64,000 nucleotides of DNA from Entomomonas moraniae (GTDB lineage Bacteria; Pseudomonadota; Gammaproteobacteria; Pseudomonadales; Pseudomonadaceae), in assembly GCF_003991975.1 (NCBI RefSeq), contig NZ_CP029822.1, positions 496,001-560,000 on the forward strand. Reading direction: 5' to 3'. Below are positions 49,488-59,489 of this stretch, one piece after another; position 1 is the stretch's first letter, and each line of letters opens with the position of its first letter. The notes under the pieces are model-generated. The model did not search any database. It had not been told where the DNA came from and worked only from the letters and a program-made list of their open reading frames with translations. Both the position numbers and the translations under genes were made by a program.

Positions 49488-52400
49488 TTATTTATTGTCC
49501 GATTGGTCTGCCCAAAAAGGTTGGCCTGTTTTATCTAAATTAATGGGGTACTCAGCCGCGGCTTGGTAGGAGATTTTATCTTTTATTTTGGGTGCAGGGA
49601 AATAAAAATCGTGCCCACGGTATTTGGTTTTAAACTGAGCGCGTACTTGCAGTGAGAATGAACCACCTGCCAAGCCTGTTGGTTTATTATCCACCAGATA
49701 TACCATGCCATTTGGCAGTATTTTTGGATAACCATGGTCTTTTGAGAAGCTGGCGGGGATGGTATCACTCAGCATGCGGCTGTAGGCAGCATCAACGGTT
49801 AAGTCATTGGTATTACCGAGTATGCCTTGTAATTGGCTCGTCACGGTAATTTCGTCGGCTGAATAGGCAAATGCCCCCACGCGAATATCTTTAGTACGGT
49901 TGGATATTTTTATGTTTGCAAAGAGATTAACCAATTGGTAGTAGGCCTCCACAGGGTCTTTCAAGTAGTCGAGTTTAGAACCAGTGGCATTGGGGTTACC
50001 GAAGGGGCCGTTGACTAGCCATAGTTCAATGTCGTTCGAGCTGTACCAGTAGGCCACGGCCAAGGCGATGGCGGCAATGATAATCCCCACCCAACCGATG
50101 GGGTTGATAAGTAAGAAGGTGCCTGCGGTGCCGACTAAATAAGGAGAGAAGGCAGTAATTAGGCCGCCGATTACGCTTAACACGCCTGCACCAATAACGG
50201 TACTGTTCTCATTGATGCTGATGCTGTAATACAGATCATAGGCACTGACGCCTGCCCCAATAACCCCTAACACCACTTGACTAAACATTAAGCGAGTAAC
50301 GATTGTTTTACGGGCTAGGACACTGCCTTCTTTAAAAATTGCAGGCAGTTTACTGGCATCAAGCCTATAAAGCTCTTTACGCATAAAGGTTATTTTACTG
50401 CGCTCAGGATATAGCTTAACTGCTAAATCTTCAAAAGCTATTAAAACATCAGTAGATGAAAGAGCTACGCCAGCTATAGATCTAGATAAATTTTCAGTAT
50501 TTCTTGCCTGAGTAATTGCTTGATAACTTTGGTATAGATTATACCCCTGAAAGGCTAGTACTGCAGCTTTAACCGAGGTTGAGTCTAACGCTTTGGCCAA
50601 TCTGTTATTTTGTAAGGTGGTGGTTTTGGCTTTAGAGGCATTCGCGGTTTGTTGGCGTTGTTGTACCTCTGCTTCCACTTGGTTGTAGTGGCCGTTGGCG
50701 GCTACTAACTCTTGGGCGGCTTGTTGTTGTTTGGCGATATTGGCGGTGTGAGCCGCTTGGGCTTGTGCTAAATTGCTTTTGGCGGCGGTGGCCATGGCTT
50801 CGGCATTGGCAAGGGCTTGTTTGTCGGCACTTTGTTGAGCGCGTAGGTTTTTTAGGTTGGTTTGGGCGCGGTTGTCGGCCTCGATGGCTTTATCGAGTGA
50901 TTGTTGGCTATTGCGCAGTTGTTGTTGGGCGCTTTGCTCGGCACTTTGTGCGGCTTGTTGACGTGCACGGGCTTGGTTGAGGACTTGTTGGTCTTCTTCG
51001 GCAATTTGGCTGACTTGGTCGTAGTCGTTAGCGGCTTGTTGTAGTTGTTGGTTGGTGATTTCTATTTGGCGCATGGATTGTGCCAGTGGGCTGTCTTCAT
51101 AGGCGACAATCACAGGGTAGTCGGTTTTGCTGGCGGTTGAAAGCCCTGTACCTCGGGCGGTGGTTTGGCGGGTTGTGCCGATGGTGGTGGTGTTGGTTTG
51201 GCCTGTTTGGGGGTCTATGGCTTCATCAATAATTTCACCAAATAGGCGTTGTGCGGTGATGCCATTGGGCGCACGGTAGTTGACGTGGACTAGCGTCATG
51301 CGTTGGGTGGCACTGGTGCCTTGTCGACGGCGAATTAAGGTGCTGATGAATGCATTTTCAATGGGGGTGCCTTGCATCACTTCGCGGGTGCGTTGAAAGA
51401 GTACGGCTTGCCAAACAGGTACTTCGACTCCTGTGTAGAGTTCGATGTTAGCCAGCCCTTGGCCATTTCGTATGGCGTTGTTGATGTGGGTGTTGGCAGT
51501 TTGGCCTGCTTGTGTGCTGGCAGTTTGGCGTTGTTCTAGTCTTGTGTGGTATTCGGTGCTTACTTGTGCGCTGTCGGTTGCTGTTTCATTGGCTCGGTCA
51601 AGTTGTTGGTTGGCTTGGGTGGTTTGCCCTTGGGCAATGGTTACTTGGCGTTGGTCTGTTTGAACTTGGGTGGTTCGTTGGTTTACTTCGCCCGCGGTTT
51701 GTTGGGCAGTGGTTTCTGCCCCCCCTATTTGTTGGGTGGTTTGTTGGTGTTGCTGTTTGGCTTGCTCAAGTTGGGTGTCGGCCGTTTGGTTTTGTCGTGT
51801 GGCTTGGTCTAGGGTTTGTTTACTTGTGCCTGCTTGGGTATCTGCGGTTTCTTGGTTTTGCTGAGCCGTTTGGACATTTTTTTGGGCTTGGCTCAGGCGG
51901 CCTTGGGCTTCTGCTAGGGCTTGCTCATCTTCTTTTAGTTGTTTGACGGCATTTTCAATAAAGCCTTGGAGTGTTCCTCCCATCATGCCAATAATGCCAG
52001 CAAATGCTTTGGCTGAGCCATTGGCGAGGTCTGACACGCTGCCTGATTTTATAAGGTCTCCTATTAGTTTTGCGTCGTAGCTGATTTGGGTGTATTCATC
52101 GGCGATGGTGTTGCCTGATGTTTTTCTAAACTCTGCCAGTAGGTGGAGACGGGCTTTGCCTGTGCCATCGTTTTCTACAAGTTTTTGTGGTCTGACGTAG
52201 GGCTTTTTAAGGGTGTCTTTGTCTAGATCACTAAAGAGGAGCTGGTGCATGGGGTGGTTTAGGATTTGGCTCATGTCGGTGATGTAGGCGGTGATGCTTT
52301 TGTTAAGGGTTTTGTCATAACCCCCTAGGTATTCATCGCCTATAACGATGTAGCCATCGCTATTGAAAGGGTCAACGTGAGCTATGTTGGTGCTTAGTGT

Positions 52401-54701
52401 GCCTAGTGTGGTGACGAGGTTGTTGTAGGCAGGTGTATAGAGTTCTTTTGGGTCTTGGCTTAGGTGGTCGACCCAGATGTGGAAATAGGGGGAGTTTTTG
52501 TCGGTAAAGGTTTTTAGTAGTTTAGATTGTGATTTGTTGTATTGGTCAGTCGCTAGCCCTCTTTCATGAGCACAGCTATTGACGGCGAGTTGCTTGAGGC
52601 CGTATTGATCGAGCTTTTGTAGGTGTTCATGCAGGGGGTTTAGTTTGTTGCCTAGGTATTGGGGGCATATTAGCCGTTGCACAAGAATGGCTGAATCAAA
52701 GTATTTTTGTTGGGTGGCGAGTGCTACGGATGCGCCCAGTAATTCGTGTGCGATGAGTATTGAGGCGGTGAGTTGCCGTGTGTGGTAGTGGTGATCTTCT
52801 ACGGTGATGCAGCATATTTGTCGGTCGTGGGCATCTTGAAGTATGTTTTTGCCTGCGCCTATGTCTTGGCTGATGTCTTGGGGTGCGTTGTTTATTTGAC
52901 CAATGCTTTCAGTGATGTTGACGATGGTTTCTTTTACCAGTGTATTGATGGTTGATTTTTCGCCAAAATTACTTTGGGTACTGTCTACTTTTTTGGTGAT
53001 GAGTTGGCTTTGTATTTTGGGCAGTAGCGCAGTGAATTCTATTCGATGTTTCTTTTGGGTTTTGTTACCTTGTTTGGCATTGGCTAGAAAGGTATCGGCC
53101 AGTTGTTTGTTTTCTTTGAAATAGGTGTTTTCTAGATCATAGAGGTAGTTGGCTGGGTGAATGAGGAGTAGTTCTAAGTCTACGTCTCGTTGGCGGTGGG
53201 GGGCGATGGCAGTGGCTGGGTAGCAGTTGAGTAATAGGTTTTTTACAGCCACATCTCCTTGGGCAGTAGCGTAGTTTTGCCATGTTTGGTAGCCCACATC
53301 GAGATCTTTATAACTGTCTAGTAGTTTTTTACCTTTTAGGGGTAGGTTTTTAAAGCTTTGGGTATTGATATTTAGGCTTGTGGGTTGTACGTATGTATAG
53401 GGGCGCTCTATATTACCTTTATTGAGTATTTTGTTTAGACGTGCAGCGCTGAGTTGTATTTCTGAATAGAAAAATTTGTTGTAGGTTTTTCTTTCTAGAT
53501 AAGCTTGGGTGTTGTTTTTTTGTACAATACTCCAGAAATTGGGTATCCAGATTTCTTTAAGTTCTACGCCTGTGGCTTTACGTATACCACCTTGGTATTT
53601 TCCTTGTTGGTAGTATTTTTCATCTTGTATGGGGATATCTTTATAAACGGTTGTGCTGTTGTCTTTGGTGATGATTTGCACTTCTCGCCATAGTTTTGTT
53701 TTGCCACCGCTATTTTCAAAAATATAGAAGAACCCTGAGCGTGCGATAACGGGGACTCCGCTGTCTTGGCTACTTTTTATACCTTTGACAATGGTGCAAG
53801 GCACGATGGGAACTATTTGGTGGATTTGTTGGTCTGTTTGTTTTTCGGTTATGTCCGCATTGTTGATTAGGTTGAGGTGTATCGGTTTACCTTCGGTGGT
53901 GGCAATTTCTAGGTAGGCGTTACGTTGTTTGTTTTTGTGTTTTTCCCAGTCCCATTTGTGCAATATGCTTAGGGTGGTTGCGTCTGTTTGTTCTATTTTT
54001 TCTTTTTCAGGCTGTTGGGCGATTTCTTGCCCTTTTTCATCGGTAATATAGATTCTTTGCCCTGTGGGGTGGTCTTTCCCGATAATTTGAACTATAAATT
54101 GTTCTTCGGTACAGGCGCTAACCGTACAAATTGAATCGATAGCTGGTTTGGTTTGGGAGGTTTCGTCTATTGTGGCATCAGTCTCGCTCGTATCAGCGGT
54201 ATCGTTTGCACCCTGCTCGGTGTTAGTTTGAGTTTCTGGCTGCGCTGCTGGCGTTGTACTTTTTAGTTGTGAAAGATCGTAGGTTGAGGGGTCAACTGGG
54301 TCTCCACCGTAGAAGCCTCTTTCTCTGATTTCAAAATGCATGTGGTAGCCTGTTGCATTACCCGTTTGGCCTGAGTAGCCAACAATATCGCCTTTTTTTA
54401 CTTGGCTACCTACAGCTAAAGGGGACGGCTCGTCCATATGGCCATAGATGGTGACTACTTCAATATTTTTTGGGTTTTTATGTTTTAATACGATGTAGTG
54501 GCCAAAACCACTTTTATCCCATGGGGTCATGGTGACTTCACCATCTGCTGCTGCTGGGATTGGAGTTTTACGTGTTGCTTTCCAATCATCGCCGCCATGT
54601 GGGTAGATTACTCGCTTATTTATATTGATTCGGTCACTGCCAAAAAGGGTGCTTTCGTCAGTGCTTTTTGTGAAACCTTTGGGTTGATAATATTCTGCCA
54701 T
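49488..54701 (-). CDS. Large T6SS effector: M23 peptidase, VasX-like region, coiled coils, membrane helices
   Basis: 1737 residues. M23 metallopeptidase at 1-140 with zinc ligands in YPHGGDDW, VTIYGHMDE and GYHMHFEI, so peptidoglycan cleavage is likely. A linker (145-190) leads to a region (about 285-900) resembling the N-terminal part of VasX-type toxins (SGFFYIFENSGGKTKLWREVQ). Q/A-rich coiled coils (about 917-1085 and 1210-1372) are separated by a globular insert (1087-1210). Three or four membrane helices follow at about 1475-1555 (VIGAGVLSVIGGLITAF, WVGIIIAAIALAVAYWY). AAGGA precedes the ATG. Probably a dual wall-and-membrane toxin loaded by the adjacent DUF4123 protein. Confidence 0.85.
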   Translation of the reverse strand: MAEYYQPKGFTKSTDESTLFGSDRININKRVIYPHGGDDWKATRKTPIPAAADGEVTMTPWDKSGFGHYIVLKHKNPKNIEVVTIYGHMDEPSPLAVGSQVKKGDIVGYSGQTGNATGYHMHFEIRERGFYGGDPVDPSTYDLSQLKSTTPAAQPETQTNTEQGANDTADTSETDATIDETSQTKPAIDSICTVSACTEEQFIVQIIGKDHPTGQRIYITDEKGQEIAQQPEKEKIEQTDATTLSILHKWDWEKHKNKQRNAYLEIATTEGKPIHLNLINNADITEKQTDQQIHQIVPIVPCTIVKGIKSSQDSGVPVIARSGFFYIFENSGGKTKLWREVQIITKDNSTTVYKDIPIQDEKYYQQGKYQGGIRKATGVELKEIWIPNFWSIVQKNNTQAYLERKTYNKFFYSEIQLSAARLNKILNKGNIERPYTYVQPTSLNINTQSFKNLPLKGKKLLDSYKDLDVGYQTWQNYATAQGDVAVKNLLLNCYPATAIAPHRQRDVDLELLLIHPANYLYDLENTYFKENKQLADTFLANAKQGNKTQKKHRIEFTALLPKIQSQLITKKVDSTQSNFGEKSTINTLVKETIVNITESIGQINNAPQDISQDIGAGKNILQDAHDRQICCITVEDHHYHTRQLTASILIAHELLGASVALATQQKYFDSAILVQRLICPQYLGNKLNPLHEHLQKLDQYGLKQLAVNSCAHERGLATDQYNKSQSKLLKTFTDKNSPYFHIWVDHLSQDPKELYTPAYNNLVTTLGTLSTNIAHVDPFNSDGYIVIGDEYLGGYDKTLNKSITAYITDMSQILNHPMHQLLFSDLDKDTLKKPYVRPQKLVENDGTGKARLHLLAEFRKTSGNTIADEYTQISYDAKLIGDLIKSGSVSDLANGSAKAFAGIIGMMGGTLQGFIENAVKQLKEDEQALAEAQGRLSQAQKNVQTAQQNQETADTQAGTSKQTLDQATRQNQTADTQLEQAKQQHQQTTQQIGGAETTAQQTAGEVNQRTTQVQTDQRQVTIAQGQTTQANQQLDRANETATDSAQVSTEYHTRLEQRQTASTQAGQTANTHINNAIRNGQGLANIELYTGVEVPVWQAVLFQRTREVMQGTPIENAFISTLIRRRQGTSATQRMTLVHVNYRAPNGITAQRLFGEIIDEAIDPQTGQTNTTTIGTTRQTTARGTGLSTASKTDYPVIVAYEDSPLAQSMRQIEITNQQLQQAANDYDQVSQIAEEDQQVLNQARARQQAAQSAEQSAQQQLRNSQQSLDKAIEADNRAQTNLKNLRAQQSADKQALANAEAMATAAKSNLAQAQAAHTANIAKQQQAAQELVAANGHYNQVEAEVQQRQQTANASKAKTTTLQNNRLAKALDSTSVKAAVLAFQGYNLYQSYQAITQARNTENLSRSIAGVALSSTDVLIAFEDLAVKLYPERSKITFMRKELYRLDASKLPAIFKEGSVLARKTIVTRLMFSQVVLGVIGAGVSAYDLYYSISINENSTVIGAGVLSVIGGLITAFSPYLVGTAGTFLLINPIGWVGIIIAAIALAVAYWYSSNDIELWLVNGPFGNPNATGSKLDYLKDPVEAYYQLVNLFANIKISNRTKDIRVGAFAYSADEITVTSQLQGILGNTNDLTVDAAYSRMLSDTIPASFSKDHGYPKILPNGMVYLVDNKPTGLAGGSFSLQVRAQFKTKYRGHDFYFPAPKIKDKISYQAAAEYPINLDKTGQPFWADQSDNK

Positions 54702-54735
54702 TTTTTATTCCTTTTAACTTTTAACCGTGACCTTG

Positions 54736-55524
54736 TTAGCTCGCTGCTGTTTGTAGGTAGTATTGTAGGTAGATAATTTTGTCTTCTATCTCTTGGCTTG
54801 GCCATTGGGTTGGCGCTTTTACGGTGGGGTATTGTGCTCTAAGTGATAGGTATCTGTTTAGGTCGTACTCACTGATAAAACCATCTCGTATGCCTTGCTT
54901 GACCCAAAGGATGATGCTATCAATATTTATTTGGTTTGGATTTTTGTGCGCACTTTGTTGCCAGTGGTAGGCGAACTTTTCTTGTTGCATGTCTTGCAGC
55001 GCTAAATTTTGGTTGTTGGTGAGCACGGGCTTTGTTTTTAAGTGCTCAGCATTGAGTTGCCAGTCTTTAGCCGCTGGGTTGGTATGGCTTTGCCAGTGGT
55101 CGCTTTGGGTGGCTTTGTCTCGCCAGTTGGCGTTGTACCATTGGATGCTTTGGATGGGCCCTAGCCAGTCGGCTGTTTCTTGCTCGCTTAAGCTAGGAAA
55201 GAAGTAGCTGGCAATAAAAGGATCATAGTAGCGAAAGATGCCTATTTGGTCGGGTTTGAAGTAGACAAAGAGGTTGTGCCTGAGTTGGGCGAGGATGTCT
55301 TCTTTGCTATGACGGCTGGTGATGAGCAGCCCTGCATTTTTTTGGAGGAGTTGTTTGAGGGTTTGTTCGTCTGTTGTGTTGTCGCAGAGAAGCACAGGGC
55401 CTGTTTCTTTGAGTTCTGGCATTTCGGTTTCATCAAAGAGGTAGCTTATTTGGGGGTGGGTAAATTTCCCGCTATACGCTTTTTTGATGATTTCTTTTTG
55501 GGGTTCGGCCAGTAGGTAGTTCAT
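54736..55524 (-). CDS. DUF4123 T6SS effector adaptor/chaperone
   Basis: 262 residues of the DUF4123 family: LLITSRHSKEDILAQLRHNL and VYFKPDQIGIFRYYDPFIASYFFPSL are the family core. Its ATG overlaps the vgrG stop (TAATG), and the toxin gene follows after 34 bases, so it presumably docks that toxin on this VgrG. It is only distantly similar to the 41.3-kb adaptor, as expected when each adaptor is matched to its own effector. Confidence 0.88.
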   Translation of the reverse strand: MNYLLAEPQKEIIKKAYSGKFTHPQISYLFDETEMPELKETGPVLLCDNTTDEQTLKQLLQKNAGLLITSRHSKEDILAQLRHNLFVYFKPDQIGIFRYYDPFIASYFFPSLSEQETADWLGPIQSIQWYNANWRDKATQSDHWQSHTNPAAKDWQLNAEHLKTKPVLTNNQNLALQDMQQEKFAYHWQQSAHKNPNQINIDSIILWVKQGIRDGFISEYDLNRYLSLRAQYPTVKAPTQWPSQEIEDKIIYLQYYLQTAAS

Positions 55525-58079
55525 TAGGCGTTACCTTCAAGCAGTTTTTTGCGGCATGGGCAATCGGAGAGTGGGCATTCCATAGGGCTTCTGCCTTGTT
55601 TTTTTGGGCAGAGGGCGACGATGGGGGTGTGTTCTTTTTCTGCTTTGGCCATTTGGTGGAGTACTACAGGTGGTGCAGTCGTAGCAGCCACGCTTTTTGT
55701 CATGTTGAGCGGTGGTAGTGGCATGGCGGGTGTGCCCATCATCGGTATGCCGCCCGTCCAGACGGGCATGGTCATCCAGATGCCTGCAGGGTTTAATACG
55801 ATGTGTTGGCCCCCTGCTTTGAGGGTGAGGCTCAAGCCACCATCGATCACGATGTTCATCCCCGCTTTCAAATGCACTTCTTGCCCTGCTTGGATGGTTT
55901 GGACTGTTCCTACGGTGGTGTGTTGGGTCATCCCTACGGTTGTGTTGTCATTCATCATCACCTGAGTTTTACGGTCAAGCGTTGTCAGATGGTGTTCCTC
56001 AGCGAGCTGGTGTTGGTAACGATTACCTTTGATAGTCTCTGAGTGTTCGTTATTGACTTGTAAATGTGAGTTGTTGTTCACTTGTACCGTGTGGTTGTTT
56101 TTAGTTAGTTGGTCAAAGTCTTTTTGGCTTTGTACAAAGATTTGTTCTTGGCCGGCTTTGTCTTCGATTCGTAGCTCATTTGAGCCGACACCACCTTTTG
56201 AGGAGGAGGTTTTGAAGACGCTTCGGGTTTTGTTCGCTGGTAAGTCATACGGCACTTTATTCACACCATTATGAATCGCGCCGGTGATAATGGGTTGGTC
56301 TGGGTCTCCTTCGAGGAAATCCACTTTAACCTCCATACCCACTCTGGGAATAACGACCGTACCATAACCATCGTGTGCCCAGTTGGAGGCAACACGTATC
56401 CAATGGCTGGAGTTTTCGTCAAAAATTCCTTCCCTATCCCAATGAAACTGAATCTTCACACGCCCGTATTCATCACAGTAGATTTCTTCACCCGCTGCGC
56501 CCGTTACTACGGCTGTTTGACTTCCCAATACTTGCGGTTTAGGATGACGGTGCTTGGGTCTGAAGGTAATCTCTTGCGGTATTGCTGTGAATACGTTGAA
56601 GTAACCTTGTTGTTGGTTTTGTACTGGGAATTCAAGTTCTATGTCGGTATCAAGGAACTTAGCTATTTGACTCGGCATAGTGCTCTGGGCACTGCTGGCA
56701 CTACCAAAGGCTTCTAATACTTGCGGTTGGTAGGCTTTGTGTTTGATGTGGGTAATTAACCAGGGCTTTTTGGCATCCATGGTTTCAATATCAGGGTGGT
56801 CTTCGATGGTAATAAAATACCCCGCATGAAAATCACTGCGATCGGAATAGCCTTCACCTACAAGGTGGTCAGCTCTTAGACGCTCAATTTGCACTTTAGC
56901 CAGTTGTTCGTTTCTGGCTTTGTCCATACCACTGGAAGGATAATCGTAAAATTCGAGTTTAGGTTCTTGTGCTTGGTTGGCTTTTTCGCTCAGCTTACCT
57001 TCACTATTGCCTTCAGGGGTTTTGGCTGTCTGAAAATTATAATCGCGCCAAGAAGCGTTCTGAGGACGTGTCGCTAAGGTGACATCAAAGTATTTTAAGA
57101 CTTTACTATCGGCCACAAGGCCAGAGTCGTTCATGAATTTAACGGCATCGGCTATAGTAGGGAAGTAGGGGGTTGCATCAGTGAATACCATCGTGTGGCT
57201 TGTTGCATTATGACGAAAGGAATAGGCGATGCCTTCTTCTTCACAGAGTCTCGAAACAAAAGAGAAATCCGACTCTGAGTACTGCACACAGAAATCACGC
57301 ACGGGATAGGTTTCTTTAAATTTGAATTCAAAGCCACCTTCAGCCCCTTCTAAAATGCCGTGTTCTTCAAGAATAACTTTGATAATCTCCGGCGTGGTCT
57401 TGCCGACGAACTTTCTTTGGTTTACGCGGCGTTGCAAATTAGTAAAGCGTGGGGTGACCACGATCGAAAAGGTGGCATAGTGCTGACCAATAGCGCCTCT
57501 CTTGACTGAATTGACAACGCCATGAATACCATCGCCGTTTTTACCGTCTGGTGTAAAGGCAATAAATACCGGCTTGCTGAGTAAACTGGAAATATCAAAA
57601 CGCACAAATTCGTTAACGAGCACCACCTCGAACGCATACGGCGTGGAAATACCTTCGTAACCATTAATGCTTAAAATCTGTAACCGATCTACAGCTGTTT
57701 TAGGTTTTTCTTGATCATCACGGTTATTATTCTTGTTGCTTAATGCACCTAGCGAGGCTTTTAGTTCATTGGCTTGTTGCAATGTCGTAAAAGGATCAAG
57801 GCTGCTAGCACTTTTGGTTAACCCCCCAAGTCCACCCATCAAAGAAGAGCCAATACCACTTAACCCAGAAGTTACACTGGAGGTTAGCTCAGATAAGCTA
57901 TCAGCTAAACCTGCATTCAAACTATCCGACTCAGTATTGTTATTATTACTAACAATACCCGTTGGTTTTGAAAAGCTCGATTTTTTAGTCAGTTCATCAA
58001 CAGGCTTATTGGCATTTTGGTCTTTTTTAAGACCGTCCACGAACAATGTAAAGTGCGTGGTATTGGCGTCTGTAAACAT
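55524..58079 (-). CDS. vgrG: VgrG spike protein B, with inserted N-terminal segment
   Basis: 851 residues. The usual gp27 start MFTDANTTHFTLFVDGL is interrupted after ~20 residues by a ~110-residue Ser/Gly/Leu-rich insert (LTSSVTSGLSGIGSSLMGGLGGL) before the domain resumes (DRLQILSINGYEGISTPYAFEVVLV). Then gp27, OB-fold (QVLGSQTAVVTGAAGEEIYC) and beta-prism (NNNSHLQVNNEHSETIKGNRY). The tail after MTMPVWTGGIP is short and ends in a Cys cluster (MECPLSDCPCRK). First gene of the set VgrG, adaptor, toxin, immunity. Confidence 0.95.
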   Translation of the reverse strand: MFTDANTTHFTLFVDGLKKDQNANKPVDELTKKSSFSKPTGIVSNNNNTESDSLNAGLADSLSELTSSVTSGLSGIGSSLMGGLGGLTKSASSLDPFTTLQQANELKASLGALSNKNNNRDDQEKPKTAVDRLQILSINGYEGISTPYAFEVVLVNEFVRFDISSLLSKPVFIAFTPDGKNGDGIHGVVNSVKRGAIGQHYATFSIVVTPRFTNLQRRVNQRKFVGKTTPEIIKVILEEHGILEGAEGGFEFKFKETYPVRDFCVQYSESDFSFVSRLCEEEGIAYSFRHNATSHTMVFTDATPYFPTIADAVKFMNDSGLVADSKVLKYFDVTLATRPQNASWRDYNFQTAKTPEGNSEGKLSEKANQAQEPKLEFYDYPSSGMDKARNEQLAKVQIERLRADHLVGEGYSDRSDFHAGYFITIEDHPDIETMDAKKPWLITHIKHKAYQPQVLEAFGSASSAQSTMPSQIAKFLDTDIELEFPVQNQQQGYFNVFTAIPQEITFRPKHRHPKPQVLGSQTAVVTGAAGEEIYCDEYGRVKIQFHWDREGIFDENSSHWIRVASNWAHDGYGTVVIPRVGMEVKVDFLEGDPDQPIITGAIHNGVNKVPYDLPANKTRSVFKTSSSKGGVGSNELRIEDKAGQEQIFVQSQKDFDQLTKNNHTVQVNNNSHLQVNNEHSETIKGNRYQHQLAEEHHLTTLDRKTQVMMNDNTTVGMTQHTTVGTVQTIQAGQEVHLKAGMNIVIDGGLSLTLKAGGQHIVLNPAGIWMTMPVWTGGIPMMGTPAMPLPPLNMTKSVAATTAPPVVLHQMAKAEKEHTPIVALCPKKQGRSPMECPLSDCPCRKKLLEGNA

Positions 58080-58361
58080 ACAGCATTCTCCCTATCCCTT
58101 GGTACAACGAAACCCATAGAATATTTTTTTTATTCAGTCGAAATTGTTTAGCTCTTAATAAGCCCATAATTCATACAGGAATTTTAACATTAAACTTTAG
58201 TCGAGTGAATTAAATTTTGTCATTAAATAAAGACTATTTACGCAGTACTATCCTCTGCATGATAAAGATAACAACCTACTACGTCCTTTATAAGTCCATG
58301 GTTGCTATAGAAAATTTTATATGTTTGTATTGTAGCCTTTAGTCTAACTGTAACAAAGTGT

Positions 58362-59261
58362 TTATTTCGACTTATTATGATTTTTTAGCGGTGCTTGCTT
58401 CGCTTTTTCTTCCCAGATTTGTTGTGATTTTTGATTATAATTACGCTTACGTTGCCAAATGAGCCATTGTACAAGTTCTTCATGGCCCTGTTCGATCATT
58501 TGCTTGATAAAGCGATGACGCCAATAATTACTTAAGCTTTGGCCAATATTAAGTTGGTTACTGATGTCTTTATCACTGTAGCCTTGTACTAGTAGTTTAG
58601 CATAATCAAGCCAAAGTTCTGGGTAGTGAACAAGGTGAAACTCGGTATTACGTAGTAAGTTAAAAGAAGTATTACAACGATGACAATGAAATTGTGGACG
58701 ATGTGTTTGCTTAAGTTTTTTGCAATGGGGTTTGCTACAATTGGGACAAGTCGCAAAGGTTTGATTTAAGAGATTTTCAAGCCATTGAGTAAAAGTATCT
58801 GCTTGTTGTTGTATCAAGGGGGATAGACTAAGTTCTTGCCAATCTTGTCGTATTTGCCACCAAGCAAAGAGTTTAGGGTATTGTTGTTGCATTAGGTTTT
58901 TAATGCGCTGATCTCGCTTTGTTGCTCCTTGTGTTGACATGCCAAGGGTTACACTGATAGCGTGAATGCCTTCACCGGATAAGCGTAATCGAGCAAAATC
59001 ACCCCATTTATGCATGTGTGCAAACGTTGATTTGGCAAAGCATGTGCCTGTGAGCTGATTAAAGCCTTTGTAACAATCAAGGCAACGGTAGTTCATGATT
59101 TCGCTTGTGGGATTAGTTCCATTGTCTGAAAGTTTTTTACTGCCGCAATGAGGGCAGTCGCTAGGCTTTTCAAAAGGATAGGTGTCAAGGTAATGCAGCA
59201 TTGCATCAAGCTCAGGGTGTAGATCTTGAGGCACTAGGTTGTAGTATTTTGGCTGATCCAT
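58362..59261 (-). CDS. Zinc-ribbon, HTH transposase-like protein (DUF746-like)
   Basis: 299 residues with two copies of an IS1-InsA-like unit: CPHCGSKK...YRCLDCYKGFNQLTGT (about 38-72) and CPNCSKPHCKK...FHCHRCNTSFNLLRNT (about 170-210). Each is followed by a helical HTH-like segment (FARLRLSGEGIHAISVTLGMS and YAKLLVQGYSDKDISNQL). This fits DUF746-type proteins, whose function is unknown but which look like DNA-binding parts of transposases. No DDE catalytic domain and no terminal inverted repeats were seen, so it is probably not an active insertion sequence. Confidence 0.65.
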   Translation of the reverse strand: MDQPKYYNLVPQDLHPELDAMLHYLDTYPFEKPSDCPHCGSKKLSDNGTNPTSEIMNYRCLDCYKGFNQLTGTCFAKSTFAHMHKWGDFARLRLSGEGIHAISVTLGMSTQGATKRDQRIKNLMQQQYPKLFAWWQIRQDWQELSLSPLIQQQADTFTQWLENLLNQTFATCPNCSKPHCKKLKQTHRPQFHCHRCNTSFNLLRNTEFHLVHYPELWLDYAKLLVQGYSDKDISNQLNIGQSLSNYWRHRFIKQMIEQGHEELVQWLIWQRKRNYNQKSQQIWEEKAKQAPLKNHNKSK

Positions 59262-59489
59262 TTCAGTTCGCTTTACTCGGTCTTTAATTCAGTAGTCATC
59301 ATGATTATGTAGTGCATTGTAATGAATTAGTGACTTATTAGCATTTAAAAAAAATTCAGTTATATATTATTTCCTTGAGTAAACAGGATTAGTGTTTATT
59401 TAGCGCTGTGATGGCGTTTTTTCTATTTAGTTTATTTAATCTATTTAACCAGAGTTTTTCTAACGTAAAAAAATAAAGGAGTGCTATAT

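Noticed and set aside
51512-51946. Long plus-strand ORFs rich in Gly, Leu, Val, Trp and Cys
   Set aside because: They are the complement of the Gln/Ala/Thr-rich coiled-coil region of the large effector; composition artefact.
50585-51950. Repetitive Q/A-rich segment considered as a tandem-repeat array
   Set aside because: The DNA is not a regular repeat; it encodes heptad-type coiled coil within the effector.
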